Below, piece by piece: positions 14,247 through 22,432 of a DNA stretch of 39,058 nt. Source of the DNA: an uncultured Mycoplasmatota bacterium (GTDB taxonomy: Bacteria > Bacillota_I > Bacilli_A > RF39 > UBA660); the NCBI GenBank assembly GCA_900549625.1, contig URPE01000006.1, positions 1-39,058 on the forward strand, written 5' to 3'. Under the pieces are notes generated by a model. It was given only the letters and a program-made list of their open reading frames with translations, was not told the origin of the DNA and made no database searches. Position 1 is the first letter of the stretch. Each line of letters opens with the position of its first letter. Both the position numbers and the translations under genes were made by a program.

Positions 14247-15860
14247 ATGAAGAAAAAATATACTATTATGTTATATGTTATAGCGTTATTATTATCTTTT
14301 GCTATTATATTAGGTGGGACGTATGCTTATTTTGCTGTAACACTAAATACGGCTGGTAATGATAAGAAATTAAATATCGTTACAGAAGACTTAGGAAGTA
14401 TCAAATGGGTAGGAACAAAAGTATACACAAGTGACAGTTTGTTACCTGGCGAAATAGGTCTTCAAACATTTACAATTGAAAAAAATAGTGCAACAGGCAA
14501 AGGTATTTATGAAATTGATCTAAATGGTATAGTAGATGAAGCTTTTAATAATGATATTGAAATAACTCTATATAAAACAACTGACACAACCAAAAACAAT
14601 GTCTCAGTAACCAGTGGAAACACTAGTATGACTGGTACAGGTACACTAAATGTGGCTAAAGAAGATACTCTAAATATAACTGGAACTCCAGAGAAGATAT
14701 ATGGTCCAAAAACTTTCAAAACTAAAAACCCAATTATCTTAGAACAAGCAGACTTTGATAACAGTACCTTACAAAAAACAACATATTACTTAGTATATCA
14801 TTATAAAAATAATGGTAATCAAAATAGTCAACAAGGTAAAAGTTTTAGTGGCGAAATAAGTGTAAGATTAATATTAGAAAAAGGCAGTCAAGAAGAGACT
14901 GGTACTAACGCAGTAGAGTACATAACAACATTAGCCCAAACAGATACAACAAACTTAGCCACAGATGATTATGGTAATACAAGATATATCGGAAAGGACC
15001 CTAATAACTATGTCAGTATTGATGGCGATATATGGCGAATCATCGGTACAATGAAAGATGTGGATGATGGCACGGGAAATAAAGAAGACAGAGTAAAATT
15101 AATAAGATCATCATCAATAGGAGATTATTCATGGGACACAAGTGAATCAAGTATTAATAATGGCAAAGGTATAAATGAGTGGAGTCAATCAGATTTAATG
15201 AAATTATTAAATCCCGGGTATGAAAGCGAGTCAGTAGGTGGATCATTATATTGGAATAATCAATCAGGAACATGTTATGATGATCAGAACAATGGAACAA
15301 GAAGTTGTAATTTCACAAGTACAGGTTTAAAAAGCACCTTAAAAAGTTTAATAGGCGATGCAGTATGGAATACAGGAGCAGATGATGGTAAAACGTATAC
15401 ATACAATAATATATCAACTTCTAAGTTCTACGAATTAGAAAGAAGTAATAATGGTAAAATATGTTCAAGCAGTAGTGATTGTAATGATGTAGTAACAAGA
15501 ACAACGACATGGACAGGAAAAGTAGGTTTAATGTATCCAAGTGATTATGGATATGCCACAAGTGGAGGAAGTACAACAGACCGAGCAACATGTTTAAATA
15601 AATATTTATTTAACTGGAGTAGCAGTAGTGTAAGTGATTGCAAAAATAATGACTGGTTATTTTTGACTCAATGGACATTAACACCAAATGCAGACTCTTC
15701 CGATGCGTTCTTTGTTTTCTTTGCGATGCATGGTTACATCAACGGCAGCTACGCTGCCAACAGCATTGGAGTTCATCCTGTTGTTTATCTGTTATCGAAT
15801 GCGGGAATCCAAAGCGGAGATGGTAGCATGGGTAATCCGTTTATTTTATCAGGGAATTAG
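14247..15860 (+). CDS. Secreted surface protein: SipW-type/TasA-like N-terminus, lectin-like C-terminus with variable cassette
   Basis: A 537-residue exported protein. MKKKYTIMLYVIALLLSF then GGTYAYF is a SipW-dependent-type signal segment as in TasA/CalY proteins. Residues 30-215 form a Ser/Thr/Asn-rich beta region consistent with a TasA-like sandwich. From about residue 230 a second domain appears (YVSIDGDIWRIIG, KLIRSS, then TPNADSSDAFFVFF and GVHPVVYL), resembling DUF6273 or C-type-lectin/FGE-like folds. Codons 483-506 switch to NNC codons, unlike the rest of the gene. ATG 14247 follows AGGTGA; upstream in-frame codons lack a ribosome site. The ligand is unknown. Confidence 0.7.
   Translation: MKKKYTIMLYVIALLLSFAIILGGTYAYFAVTLNTAGNDKKLNIVTEDLGSIKWVGTKVYTSDSLLPGEIGLQTFTIEKNSATGKGIYEIDLNGIVDEAFNNDIEITLYKTTDTTKNNVSVTSGNTSMTGTGTLNVAKEDTLNITGTPEKIYGPKTFKTKNPIILEQADFDNSTLQKTTYYLVYHYKNNGNQNSQQGKSFSGEISVRLILEKGSQEETGTNAVEYITTLAQTDTTNLATDDYGNTRYIGKDPNNYVSIDGDIWRIIGTMKDVDDGTGNKEDRVKLIRSSSIGDYSWDTSESSINNGKGINEWSQSDLMKLLNPGYESESVGGSLYWNNQSGTCYDDQNNGTRSCNFTSTGLKSTLKSLIGDAVWNTGADDGKTYTYNNISTSKFYELERSNNGKICSSSSDCNDVVTRTTTWTGKVGLMYPSDYGYATSGGSTTDRATCLNKYLFNWSSSSVSDCKNNDWLFLTQWTLTPNADSSDAFFVFFAMHGYINGSYAANSIGVHPVVYLLSNAGIQSGDGSMGNPFILSGN
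15690..15770 (+). other. Candidate DGR-type variable region in the lectin-like domain
   Basis: Within codons 483-506, 13 of 24 codons end in C: GAC, TCC, TTC twice, TAC twice, ATC, AAC twice, GGC, AGC twice and GCC. All but the GCT, GCG, TTT and similar codons are reachable from AAC by changing only adenines. In the 26 codons just upstream, only four end in C. The segment lies where the variable loop of DGR target proteins lies, just before the conserved GVHPVVYL strand. No template repeat or reverse transcriptase is present in the window, so this is an inference. Confidence 0.5.
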
Positions 15861-15927
15861 TATTATCAGGAATTTTAAGATTGGTGTCAATAATTTGTCA
15901 TCATTCTTTTTTTATAGTTTGTATTTT

Positions 15928-15935
15928 GTTATACT
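15928..15935 (+). promoter_or_regulatory. Extended -10 promoter of pflB
   Basis: TGTTATACT, a TGn-extended -10 box (TATACT 15930-15935), lies shortly before AGAAGGGA, the pflB ribosome site. The -35 region is only T-rich. Confidence 0.45.
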
Positions 15936-15957
15936 TATTTAGAAGGGAATGATTGAT

Positions 15958-18195
15958 ATGCAAAAAGAATGGTTAGGTTTTAATGAAGGAATATGGACTA
16001 GTTCTATTAATGTCTCAGATTTCATTAAAAGAAACTATACTAAATATGATGGGGCTAGTAGTGATGAATCATTTTTAGTTCCTAAAACTAATAAAACAAC
16101 TAATATATTAAAAGAATGTACTAAATTATTAAAAGAAGAATTAGAAAAACATGTTTTAGATATTGATACAGAACACATGGCCGGTATTGATTCTTTTGAA
16201 CCAGGTTATATATGTGCAGATGATAATGTTATTGTAGGCTTACAGACTGATGCACCTTTAAAAAGAATTGTTAATCCTTATGGGGGCATTAGAATGGTTT
16301 ATAGTGAACTTGCTTCTTACAATTATAAACTTGATCCTAATGTCGATAAATACTTTAATGAATTTCGTAAAACTCATAATCAAGGGGTTTTTGATGCGTA
16401 TCCTCTTGTTGTTAAAAAAGCTCGTCATGTAGGACTCTTAACAGGATTGCCTGATGCGTACGGAAGAGGACGTATTATTGGGGATTACAGGAGAGTGGCA
16501 TTATATGGTATTGATGCTTTAAAAGAAAATAAAATGCAAGACCTTGCAAATCTCGTTGGCCCGATGACTGATGAGTTAATTCGCTTGCGTGAAGAAGTAT
16601 CTATGCAAATAAGAGCTTTAGATAGTATTAAAAATATGGCTAAACGTTATGGCTTTGATATATCTCATCCGGCCTCTAATGCTCGTGAAGCTGTACAATG
16701 GACATACTTTGCTTATCTTGCGGCCGTAAAAGAAAACAATGGCGCAGCTATGAGTTTAGGTAGAGTAGATGCCTTCTTTGATATTTACTTTGAAAGAGAT
16801 TTAAAAAATGGCCTTTTAACAGAATCTGGTGTTCAAGAAATAATAGACGAGTTTGTTATCAAACTAAGATTAGTAAGACACCTAAGAACGCCTGAATATG
16901 ACGAATTATTCTCAGGCGACCCAACCTGGGTTACTTGTGCAATAGGCGGTTGCTCTTTAAATGGAGACACCCTAGTTACTAAAACAAGTTATCGTCTAAT
17001 TCATACTCTTACTAACTTAGAACCTGCTCCAGAACCTAATATGACTGTTTTATGGAGTGAACATTTACCAGAAAATTTTAAGAGTTATTGTGCTAAAATG
17101 TCTATTTTAACAGATTCTATTCAATATGAAAATGATGATATTATGCGACCTATCTATGGAGATGATTACGCTATTGCTTGTTGTGTTTCTGCAATGCGCA
17201 TTGGTCGTGATATGCAATTTTTTGGTGCTCGTTGTAACCTTGCTAAAGCTCTTTTATACTCACTTAATGGAGGTTATGATGAAATTAAAAATGAACGTGT
17301 TTTAGATGACATTCCGTTTAATACAGAGAGTATTTTAACTTATGATAAAGTTAAGAAAGATTATTTTAAAGTATTAAGTGTCATTGCCTCTATCTATAGT
17401 GATGCAATGAACACAATTCATTATATGCATGATAAGTATGCTTACGAAAGCAGTCAAATGGCCCTTCATGATACCCGTGTTCGCCATCTAATGGCTTATG
17501 GTGTTGCGGGTCTAAGTGTTGTGGTAGACTCTCTATCGGCTATTAAATATGCTAAAGTAAAGCCAGTTCGTAATGAACTTGGTATTGCAACAGACTTTGA
17601 AATTACTGGTGATTATCCAAAATTTGGTAATGATGATGACCGGGTTGATGAAATAGCCTGTGAAATAACATCTTACTTTTATAAAGAACTAGAAAAGCAT
17701 AAATGCTATAAAGATGCTGTACCAACACTTTCAGTTCTTACCATCACTTCTAATGTGGTATATGGTGAAAAAACCGGTTCAACACCAGATGGTCGTAAAA
17801 AAGGTGAAGCCTTTGCGCCTGGTGCCAATCCAATGCATGGTCGTGATGAATCTGGTGCCATTGCGTCATTAAACTCTGTCGCTAAACTTTCTTATACCGA
17901 ATGCTTACGTGATGGTATATCTAATACTTTTAGTATTGTACCAGACACATTAGGTCATACCGAGACTGAAAAAATAGAAAATCTTGTATCTTTATTAGAA
18001 GGCTATTTTTATAAAGGAGCCCATCACTTAAATGTCAACGTCCTAAATCGTGAAACTCTTATTGATGCCATGCATAATCCTAGTAAATATCCTCTTTTAA
18101 CAATCAGAGTATCCGGTTATGCCGTAAGATTTAATCGTCTAACTAGAAAACAACAAGAAGAGGTTATTAAAAGAACCTTCCATACGAGTATGTAA
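15958..18195 (+). CDS. pflB: Formate C-acetyltransferase (pyruvate formate-lyase)
   Basis: A glycyl-radical enzyme that converts pyruvate and CoA to acetyl-CoA and formate, central to anaerobic fermentation. The catalytic Cys408-Cys409 pair is in YAIACCVSAMRIGRDMQFFG. The radical Gly720 is in the C-terminal RVSGYAVRFNRLTRKQQEE. The TPDGRKKGEAFAPGANPMHG segment near residue 620 is characteristic of PFL. Length 745 is full. I chose ATG 15958 because AGAAGGGA lies nine bases upstream; the in-frame ATG at 15949 sits only a base past that site. The TAA stop overlaps the activase start (TAATG). Oxygen sensitivity implies an anaerobe. Confidence 0.97.
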   Translation: MQKEWLGFNEGIWTSSINVSDFIKRNYTKYDGASSDESFLVPKTNKTTNILKECTKLLKEELEKHVLDIDTEHMAGIDSFEPGYICADDNVIVGLQTDAPLKRIVNPYGGIRMVYSELASYNYKLDPNVDKYFNEFRKTHNQGVFDAYPLVVKKARHVGLLTGLPDAYGRGRIIGDYRRVALYGIDALKENKMQDLANLVGPMTDELIRLREEVSMQIRALDSIKNMAKRYGFDISHPASNAREAVQWTYFAYLAAVKENNGAAMSLGRVDAFFDIYFERDLKNGLLTESGVQEIIDEFVIKLRLVRHLRTPEYDELFSGDPTWVTCAIGGCSLNGDTLVTKTSYRLIHTLTNLEPAPEPNMTVLWSEHLPENFKSYCAKMSILTDSIQYENDDIMRPIYGDDYAIACCVSAMRIGRDMQFFGARCNLAKALLYSLNGGYDEIKNERVLDDIPFNTESILTYDKVKKDYFKVLSVIASIYSDAMNTIHYMHDKYAYESSQMALHDTRVRHLMAYGVAGLSVVVDSLSAIKYAKVKPVRNELGIATDFEITGDYPKFGNDDDRVDEIACEITSYFYKELEKHKCYKDAVPTLSVLTITSNVVYGEKTGSTPDGRKKGEAFAPGANPMHGRDESGAIASLNSVAKLSYTECLRDGISNTFSIVPDTLGHTETEKIENLVSLLEGYFYKGAHHLNVNVLNRETLIDAMHNPSKYPLLTIRVSGYAVRFNRLTRKQQEEVIKRTFHTSM

Positions 18196-18902
18196 TGACA
18201 GGCTTTATAAATAGTATTGAGACATTTGGTCTTGTTGACGGACCAGGTATTAGAACTGTTGTCTTTATGTCTGGTTGTAAATTAAGGTGTCTTTATTGTC
18301 ATAATCCGGAAATGTGGGTCATGCGTGGTAATAAAATGACAAGTGATGAACTACTAAAAAAAATCGTTTCCAATAAACCATACTATAAAAGAAACAATGG
18401 GGGAGTTACATTTTCTGGCGGTGAACCCCTTTTACAAAAAGACTTTTTACTTGATATTTTACCCAAACTGAAAGAAGAAGGTATCCATGTTGCACTTGAC
18501 ACTTCTGGTGTTGGCATAGGTGATTATGACGAAATTCTCAGGTTTACAGATCTTGTTATATTAGATATTAAACATACTAATGCTTCTGGCTATGAACACC
18601 TAACAGGTTACAAAATGAATGAAGTTGAAAACTTTATCAAACACTTAAATAACTCCCGTTGTGAGGTTTGGCTAAGACAAGTTGTAGTCCCAGGGCTTAC
18701 TGATGAAAAAGAGTATATGGCTTCATTAAAAGAATATATTAAAAAAATTAACAATGTTACTAAGATTGAATTTTTACCATTCCATCATTTAGGCTTTCAA
18801 AAATATATTGACTTAAATATTCCCAACCCTTTACTTGCTACTCCTGAGATGGATAAAGATGCTTGCACAAAACTATACGAAGAATTTATGAAAAGAGATT
18901 GA
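18195..18902 (+). CDS. pflA: Pyruvate formate-lyase-activating enzyme
   Basis: A radical SAM enzyme that installs the glycyl radical on PflB. The [4Fe-4S] motif is SGCKLRCLYCHNPEMW, with Cys28, Cys32 and Cys35. GGVTFSGGEPLLQ binds SAM's amino group. DTSGVG, ILDIKH and RQVVVPGLTD are the usual later strands. The N-terminal GFINSIETFGLVDGPGIRTV is diagnostic for PFL activases. At 235 residues it is full length. The start overlaps the pflB stop by one base, so translation is coupled. The gene ends in TGA, evidence that UGA is a stop in this organism. Confidence 0.96.
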   Translation: MTGFINSIETFGLVDGPGIRTVVFMSGCKLRCLYCHNPEMWVMRGNKMTSDELLKKIVSNKPYYKRNNGGVTFSGGEPLLQKDFLLDILPKLKEEGIHVALDTSGVGIGDYDEILRFTDLVILDIKHTNASGYEHLTGYKMNEVENFIKHLNNSRCEVWLRQVVVPGLTDEKEYMASLKEYIKKINNVTKIEFLPFHHLGFQKYIDLNIPNPLLATPEMDKDACTKLYEEFMKRD

Positions 18903-18926
18903 AAGATCTTCTTTTTTTGATATAAT
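18899..18926 (+). promoter_or_regulatory. Promoter of the RnfC/RnfD-like pair
   Basis: TTGAAA (18899-18904), a 16-nt spacer, then TATAAT (18921-18926), lying over the pflA stop codon. A weak AAGATCTT palindrome with a T-run (18903-18917) sits between the boxes and may partly terminate pflBA transcripts. Confidence 0.6.
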
Positions 18927-18943
18927 TAATTAGAAGTGATGAT

Positions 18944-20077
18944 ATGAAAAAAACAATTTGTATAAATAAAGATCCTAATATAAAAGTTAGCAGCCAGATA
19001 GTTTCTTTTATGCTACCACCAAGTGTATTTTTGCCTATTTCTAAAGATGCAAAAATTATGTTTGCTAGTAAAAAAGTAGTAAAAGGAGAAGCACTATTTA
19101 AAGATGAACACAATACAACCTTTAGCCCAATCAGTGGCACAGTTGAAAAAATAGTACCTATAAATGATAAATACTATCTTAAAATAAATAATGATTATTT
19201 AGAAAATGATTCATATAAAGGAACATCTGAATTAACAACTATTCGTATTAGAACTGATTTTGCCGAAAAAGTAAAAGAACATCCTTTTTATTCATGGGAT
19301 AAATTTACTGGCAAAAAAATTCTGGTTTTAAATGGTATAGAAGATGAACCCTATGTAGCGTGTAAAATGATGATTCATAAAAATTATAAAAAAGAAATCA
19401 TTACAATGCTTGATGTTTTAAGAGAAGCATTTAAACTAGAAAAAGTATTTATTTGTCTAAAAGAAAATGATCGAGAAAGCATTGAATCTTTTATGGGTTA
19501 TATTGATACATATCCTGCTATATCTTTGAAAATATTAAATGACACATATCCTTTAGAAGATAATAGTATCTTAAAAGAAACCTTAAATTTAAAAGATGAA
19601 GTTTTTTTAAGTACTCAAGAAGTATATGATATGTATGCTGATATAATAAAAGAACGTAAAAGAGATATATCTTTTGTAACATTTACTGGCGATGCAATAA
19701 AACCCTTTGTATTGCAAGTAAAAAAGGGAACACCTTTAGAAAACGTTATTGAAAATGAAAATATCCAAATCGATGAATATACAGAAGTATACCTAAATAG
19801 TTTGTTACATGGTCATCTTGTTAATATTAAAGAAGTATATTTAAATGATGATACTCATGCACTATATTTTATGAAAAAGAAAAGTGTTAAAGAAATACCA
19901 TGTATACATTGTGGAAAATGTGTTGAAGTATGTCCTTATAATTGTAATCCATATATTGCTTATTTAAAAAGAAATAAAGTTGTTGATAAAAAATGTTCTG
20001 AATGTGGTTTATGTACTTATATCTGTCCAAGTCATATTTCTTTAAGCGATTGGATTAGAGGTGATGATAATGTATAA
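18944..20077 (+). CDS. RnfC-like iron-sulfur protein, reduced
   Basis: This resembles RnfC, the peripheral NADH/ferredoxin-side subunit of the Rnf complex. Visible: an N-terminal barrel-sandwich-like region (KVVKGEALFKDEHN, SPISGTVEKIVPI), NGIEDEPYVACKMM, which matches the NGaExEPY signature, and a C-terminal di-cluster ferredoxin domain (Cys320/323/326/330 and Cys351/354/357/361). The GGAGFPT nucleotide-binding loop before NGIEDEPY and the YPxGGEKQ motif of true RnfC are not seen, and at 377 residues it is short. ATG 18944 follows AGAAGTGAT. It may accept electrons without oxidising NADH; that is inference. Confidence 0.75.
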   Translation: MKKTICINKDPNIKVSSQIVSFMLPPSVFLPISKDAKIMFASKKVVKGEALFKDEHNTTFSPISGTVEKIVPINDKYYLKINNDYLENDSYKGTSELTTIRIRTDFAEKVKEHPFYSWDKFTGKKILVLNGIEDEPYVACKMMIHKNYKKEIITMLDVLREAFKLEKVFICLKENDRESIESFMGYIDTYPAISLKILNDTYPLEDNSILKETLNLKDEVFLSTQEVYDMYADIIKERKRDISFVTFTGDAIKPFVLQVKKGTPLENVIENENIQIDEYTEVYLNSLLHGHLVNIKEVYLNDDTHALYFMKKKSVKEIPCIHCGKCVEVCPYNCNPYIAYLKRNKVVDKKCSECGLCTYICPSHISLSDWIRGDDNV

Positions 20078-20939
20078 AACAGCTTTATTTTATGATGACC
20101 ATCAAGAAAAACGTAAAAAAATTATTTTGGTTATCTTACTACTATTACTATTATTTGGAATTTATAAAAATGGCTTACAATACCTATCTAGTAATTTAGT
20201 ATCAAAGAAAGATATATTTAAACTTTTTCTTTATCTCATCATTAGTTTTATAGGAGTGTTAGGATACTCACTTTTAAAAAAAGAAAAGATTACCATTGAT
20301 AATGCCTGTGAAGCAATAATTCTTGCTCTTTTAGTACCATCAAGATTTCCTTTAATTATTTATTCAATTATTATCTTTGGCTACTTTCTTTTAAAGAATT
20401 TTAATTATAAATGCTTAGAAACAATATCATTAATAGTTATTTATAAAGTCATTTTAATACTAGTAGGGTCTATAATACATTTAAATAATCTTAATCTAGT
20501 AGAACTAAATCATTCTTATCATTACGGAATATTAAATAATTTCTTTGGTTATAGTGTAGGGGATTTAGGCACAACTAATATAGTGCTTATAATAATCTTA
20601 CTTATTACAATGTGTTCTAGTTTTTACTATAAAAAAGATTTAGTTTTCTATTTACTTTTGCCATTTTTTGCTTGGCAAGTAATAAATGTTTTGCTATTAA
20701 AAGAGTTAAATACGACAATTTTACAGTCAACATATTTTTTTGCTAGTATTTTAATTGCCCCACTAAATGGTAAATCACCAGGATCAAAAAAAGAAATAAT
20801 TATTTTTGGTTTCGGCATAAGTTTATTAAGTATAGTACTAGATTATGTATTAAAAAGTACAAATAGTATTTATATTGCTTTATTAATCTTTCAAATATTA
20901 TGGACAATTAGTTTAAGAATCAGAAAAGAAAAATCATAG
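20070..20939 (+). CDS. RnfD-like membrane protein
   Basis: A polytopic protein of about 289 residues with roughly nine hydrophobic spans. It resembles RnfD/NqrB: GYSVGDLGTTNIVLIIILL matches the G(S)xGETSxxxxLLGG region, and STYFFASILIAPLNGKSPGS corresponds to the SGATxxGAFFxATDPVTxPxTP segment. A Thr is kept where RnfD is flavinylated, but the SGA and DPVT context is degraded. I chose ATG 20070, which follows AGAGGTGA by about six bases and overlaps the RnfC-like stop by 8 nt; GTG 20061 and ATG 20064 overlap that ribosome site. No RnfG, E, A or B genes follow. Confidence 0.65.
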   Translation: MYKTALFYDDHQEKRKKIILVILLLLLLFGIYKNGLQYLSSNLVSKKDIFKLFLYLIISFIGVLGYSLLKKEKITIDNACEAIILALLVPSRFPLIIYSIIIFGYFLLKNFNYKCLETISLIVIYKVILILVGSIIHLNNLNLVELNHSYHYGILNNFFGYSVGDLGTTNIVLIIILLITMCSSFYYKKDLVFYLLLPFFAWQVINVLLLKELNTTILQSTYFFASILIAPLNGKSPGSKKEIIIFGFGISLLSIVLDYVLKSTNSIYIALLIFQILWTISLRIRKEKS

Positions 20940-20962
20940 TTTTAATAATTATGATTTTTTCT
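20928..20962 (+). terminator. Terminator after the RnfD-like gene
   Basis: A stem of about 11 bp (GAAAAATCATA / TATGATTTTTTC) with a loop of about 11 nt ends in a T-rich run. The left arm overlaps the stop codon. Confidence 0.75.
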
Positions 20963-20986
20963 TTTATAAAAAAGACTATTTTTTTG

Positions 20987-21016
20987 TTGACAAGAATATA
21001 TATTATATAGTAAAAT
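20987..21016 (+). promoter_or_regulatory. Promoter of tRNA-Ser
   Basis: TTGACA (20987-20992), an 18-nt spacer, then TAAAAT (21011-21016), 22 nt before the mature 5' end of tRNA-Ser. Confidence 0.65.
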
Positions 21017-21038
21017 TTAGTAGTAATCGCTTGGTAAT

Positions 21039-21129
21039 GGAGTAGTACTCAAGAGGCTGAAGAGGCGTCCCTGCTAAGGATGTAGACCGGGTAACTGGTG
21101 CGAGAGTTCGAATCTCTCCTGCTCCGCCA
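21039..21129 (+). tRNA. tRNA-Ser (GCU)
   Basis: A class II tRNA with a long variable arm. The 7-bp acceptor stem GGAGTAG pairs with CTGCTCC, including one G-U. The anticodon loop is CTGCTAA, giving anticodon GCU for AGC/AGU. The T-arm contains GTTCGAATC. The encoded CCA ends at 21129. Confidence 0.95.
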
Positions 21130-21192
21130 TAATAGTTATATACCATTTTATGGATTGTATAAAAAGTTTTTTATTAAAATAGTAAAAAACAC

Positions 21193-21221
21193 TTGTCAAA
21201 CGATATAAAATAAGGTAAAAT
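21193..21221 (+). promoter_or_regulatory. Promoter of tRNA-Ile/tRNA-Glu
   Basis: TTGTCA (21193-21198), an exact 17-nt spacer, then TAAAAT (21216-21221). It lies 20 nt before tRNA-Ile and suggests a transcription unit separate from tRNA-Ser. Confidence 0.6.
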
Positions 21222-21241
21222 TAAGAAGTCGTTGACAAAAT

Positions 21242-21318
<77 letters not shown>

Positions 21319-21328
21319 TTTTGTTTAT

Positions 21329-21405
21329 GGCCCGTTGGTGAAGTGGTTGAACACACATGCCTTTCACGCATGCATTCATGGGTTCAAATCCCGTACGGGT
21401 CACCA
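21329..21405 (+). tRNA. tRNA-Glu (UUC)
   Basis: A 77-nt cloverleaf: acceptor GGCCCGT/ACGGGTC with one G-U, anticodon loop CTTTCAC (anticodon UUC), T-loop GGTTCAAATCC, discriminator A and encoded CCA. It is followed by a strong terminator. Confidence 0.95.
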
Positions 21406-21415
21406 AATATGTTTT

Positions 21416-21443
21416 AAAAGCCCTTTATTTAAGGGCTTTTTTC
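21416..21443 (+). terminator. Terminator of the tRNA unit
   Basis: A perfect 10-bp stem (AAAAGCCCTT / AAGGGCTTTT) with a 5-nt loop, followed by further T's, 11 nt after tRNA-Glu. Confidence 0.9.
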
Positions 21444-21455
21444 ATGCCTTTTTTA

Positions 21456-21478
21456 AAAATTACTCCGAAAATTACTCC
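21456..21478. repeat. Tandem 11-bp direct repeat AAAATTACTCC
   Basis: Two exact copies (21456-21466 and 21468-21478) separated by one base, between the tRNA terminator and corA. Read on the minus strand it gives GSNFRSNF followed by a stop. Confidence 0.5.
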
Positions 21479-21481
21479 CAA

Positions 21482-21507
21482 ACAAAAAATCCCCTTAAAG
21501 GAGATTC
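21482..21507 (-). terminator. Terminator of corA
   Basis: On the minus strand, AATCTCCTT loops back to AAGGGGATT (one mismatch) and is followed by T6G. The stem overlaps the last codons of corA. Confidence 0.7.
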
Positions 21508-22370
21508 TTTTTCTTTAATACAAGTATCAAAATAAGAGCTACTAAAAACGATATTAAAACAATTAACAAAAATGAAAAAGGATTAGTCCCAAATTCCCCA
21601 AGAGAAAGATTCATACCTAAAAAAGAAGAAATCATTGTTGGTATAGAAATAACTAAAGTAACAGAAGTTAAAAATTTCATAACATCATTTAAATTATTAG
21701 AAATAATAGAACTATATGTATCCATGGTACTTTCTAATATTTCTCGGTAAATATTAGCCATTTCAATTGCTTGATTAATTTCTAACTCAGCATCTATAAT
21801 AAGTTCTGTTTCATTATTACTAAAATTATCAATCTTTTTAATCTTTTCTAATAAAGAACGATTTCCTTGCAAAGCAGTAGTAAAATAAAGCAAACTTTTT
21901 TGTAATGTTAACATATGTTCCAAATCTTTATTACTAGTTGATTTAATTAATGTTTTTTCTTTTTCTAAAATATCTTCTTGAATTTCATTTAAATACTTTA
22001 TAAAATACTCAGTACTTTTCATTACCCAAATAACAGGGTTAGTAATATCAATATTTTCATTATCCTTTAATTCGTCTATTAACGGATGTTCATTTAAAGA
22101 AATAGAAAGCAAAATATTATCATTTAAAAATAAACTAACTGGATAAGACCTATATTTTTTATTATCGTTAGTCTCTATAACATAAGGCATTTTAAAAACG
22201 TAAGTTGTAACATTACCATTTATATCTATATGTGGTGTTTCAAACTTATCAGTTGCCTTAATTAAATCATTATAATCAAAAGCATATGTATTACTTAATT
22301 CTTTTAATTTCTTTTCACTAGGATTACTTAAATTTAGCCATTTAAATTCTTTTAAATCTTTACTATTCAT
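21495..22370 (-). CDS. corA: CorA-family magnesium/divalent cation transporter
   Basis: A homopentameric Mg2+ channel protein of 291 residues. It has a large N-terminal cytoplasmic domain, a long stalk helix (about residues 140-240, with NEIQEDILEKEKTLI and ELEINQAIEMANIYREILEST), then TM1 ending in the GMN selectivity motif (SSFLGMNLS) and TM2 followed by a basic KKKNLL tail. I chose ATG 22370 behind GGTGAT; the earlier in-frame ATG at 22397 lacks a ribosome site. It is divergent from the U32 pair. Co2+, Ni2+ or Zn2+ specificity cannot be excluded. Confidence 0.9.
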   Translation of the reverse strand: MNSKDLKEFKWLNLSNPSEKKLKELSNTYAFDYNDLIKATDKFETPHIDINGNVTTYVFKMPYVIETNDNKKYRSYPVSLFLNDNILLSISLNEHPLIDELKDNENIDITNPVIWVMKSTEYFIKYLNEIQEDILEKEKTLIKSTSNKDLEHMLTLQKSLLYFTTALQGNRSLLEKIKKIDNFSNNETELIIDAELEINQAIEMANIYREILESTMDTYSSIISNNLNDVMKFLTSVTLVISIPTMISSFLGMNLSLGEFGTNPFSFLLIVLISFLVALILILVLKKKNLL

Positions 22371-22402
22371 ATTATCACCATCTTTATGATACCACATAAT
22401 CG

Positions 22403-22411
22403 TGCTATAAT
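22403..22411 (+). promoter_or_regulatory. Extended -10 promoter of the U32 pair
   Basis: TGCTATAAT: a perfect TATAAT (22406-22411) with a TGn extension, 21 nt before ATG 22433. Confidence 0.6.
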
Positions 22412-22432
22412 AAATCGGTAAGGACGTGTTTT

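Noticed and set aside
14247..15860. Calling a complete diversity-generating retroelement
   Set aside because: No reverse transcriptase, accessory Avd-like gene or template repeat can be found in the window; only the target-like pattern is supported.
15688..15942. ORF overlapping the 3' end of the secreted protein gene
   Set aside because: It is a frame shadow of the GC-richer variable segment, has no ribosome site and runs into the pflB promoter.
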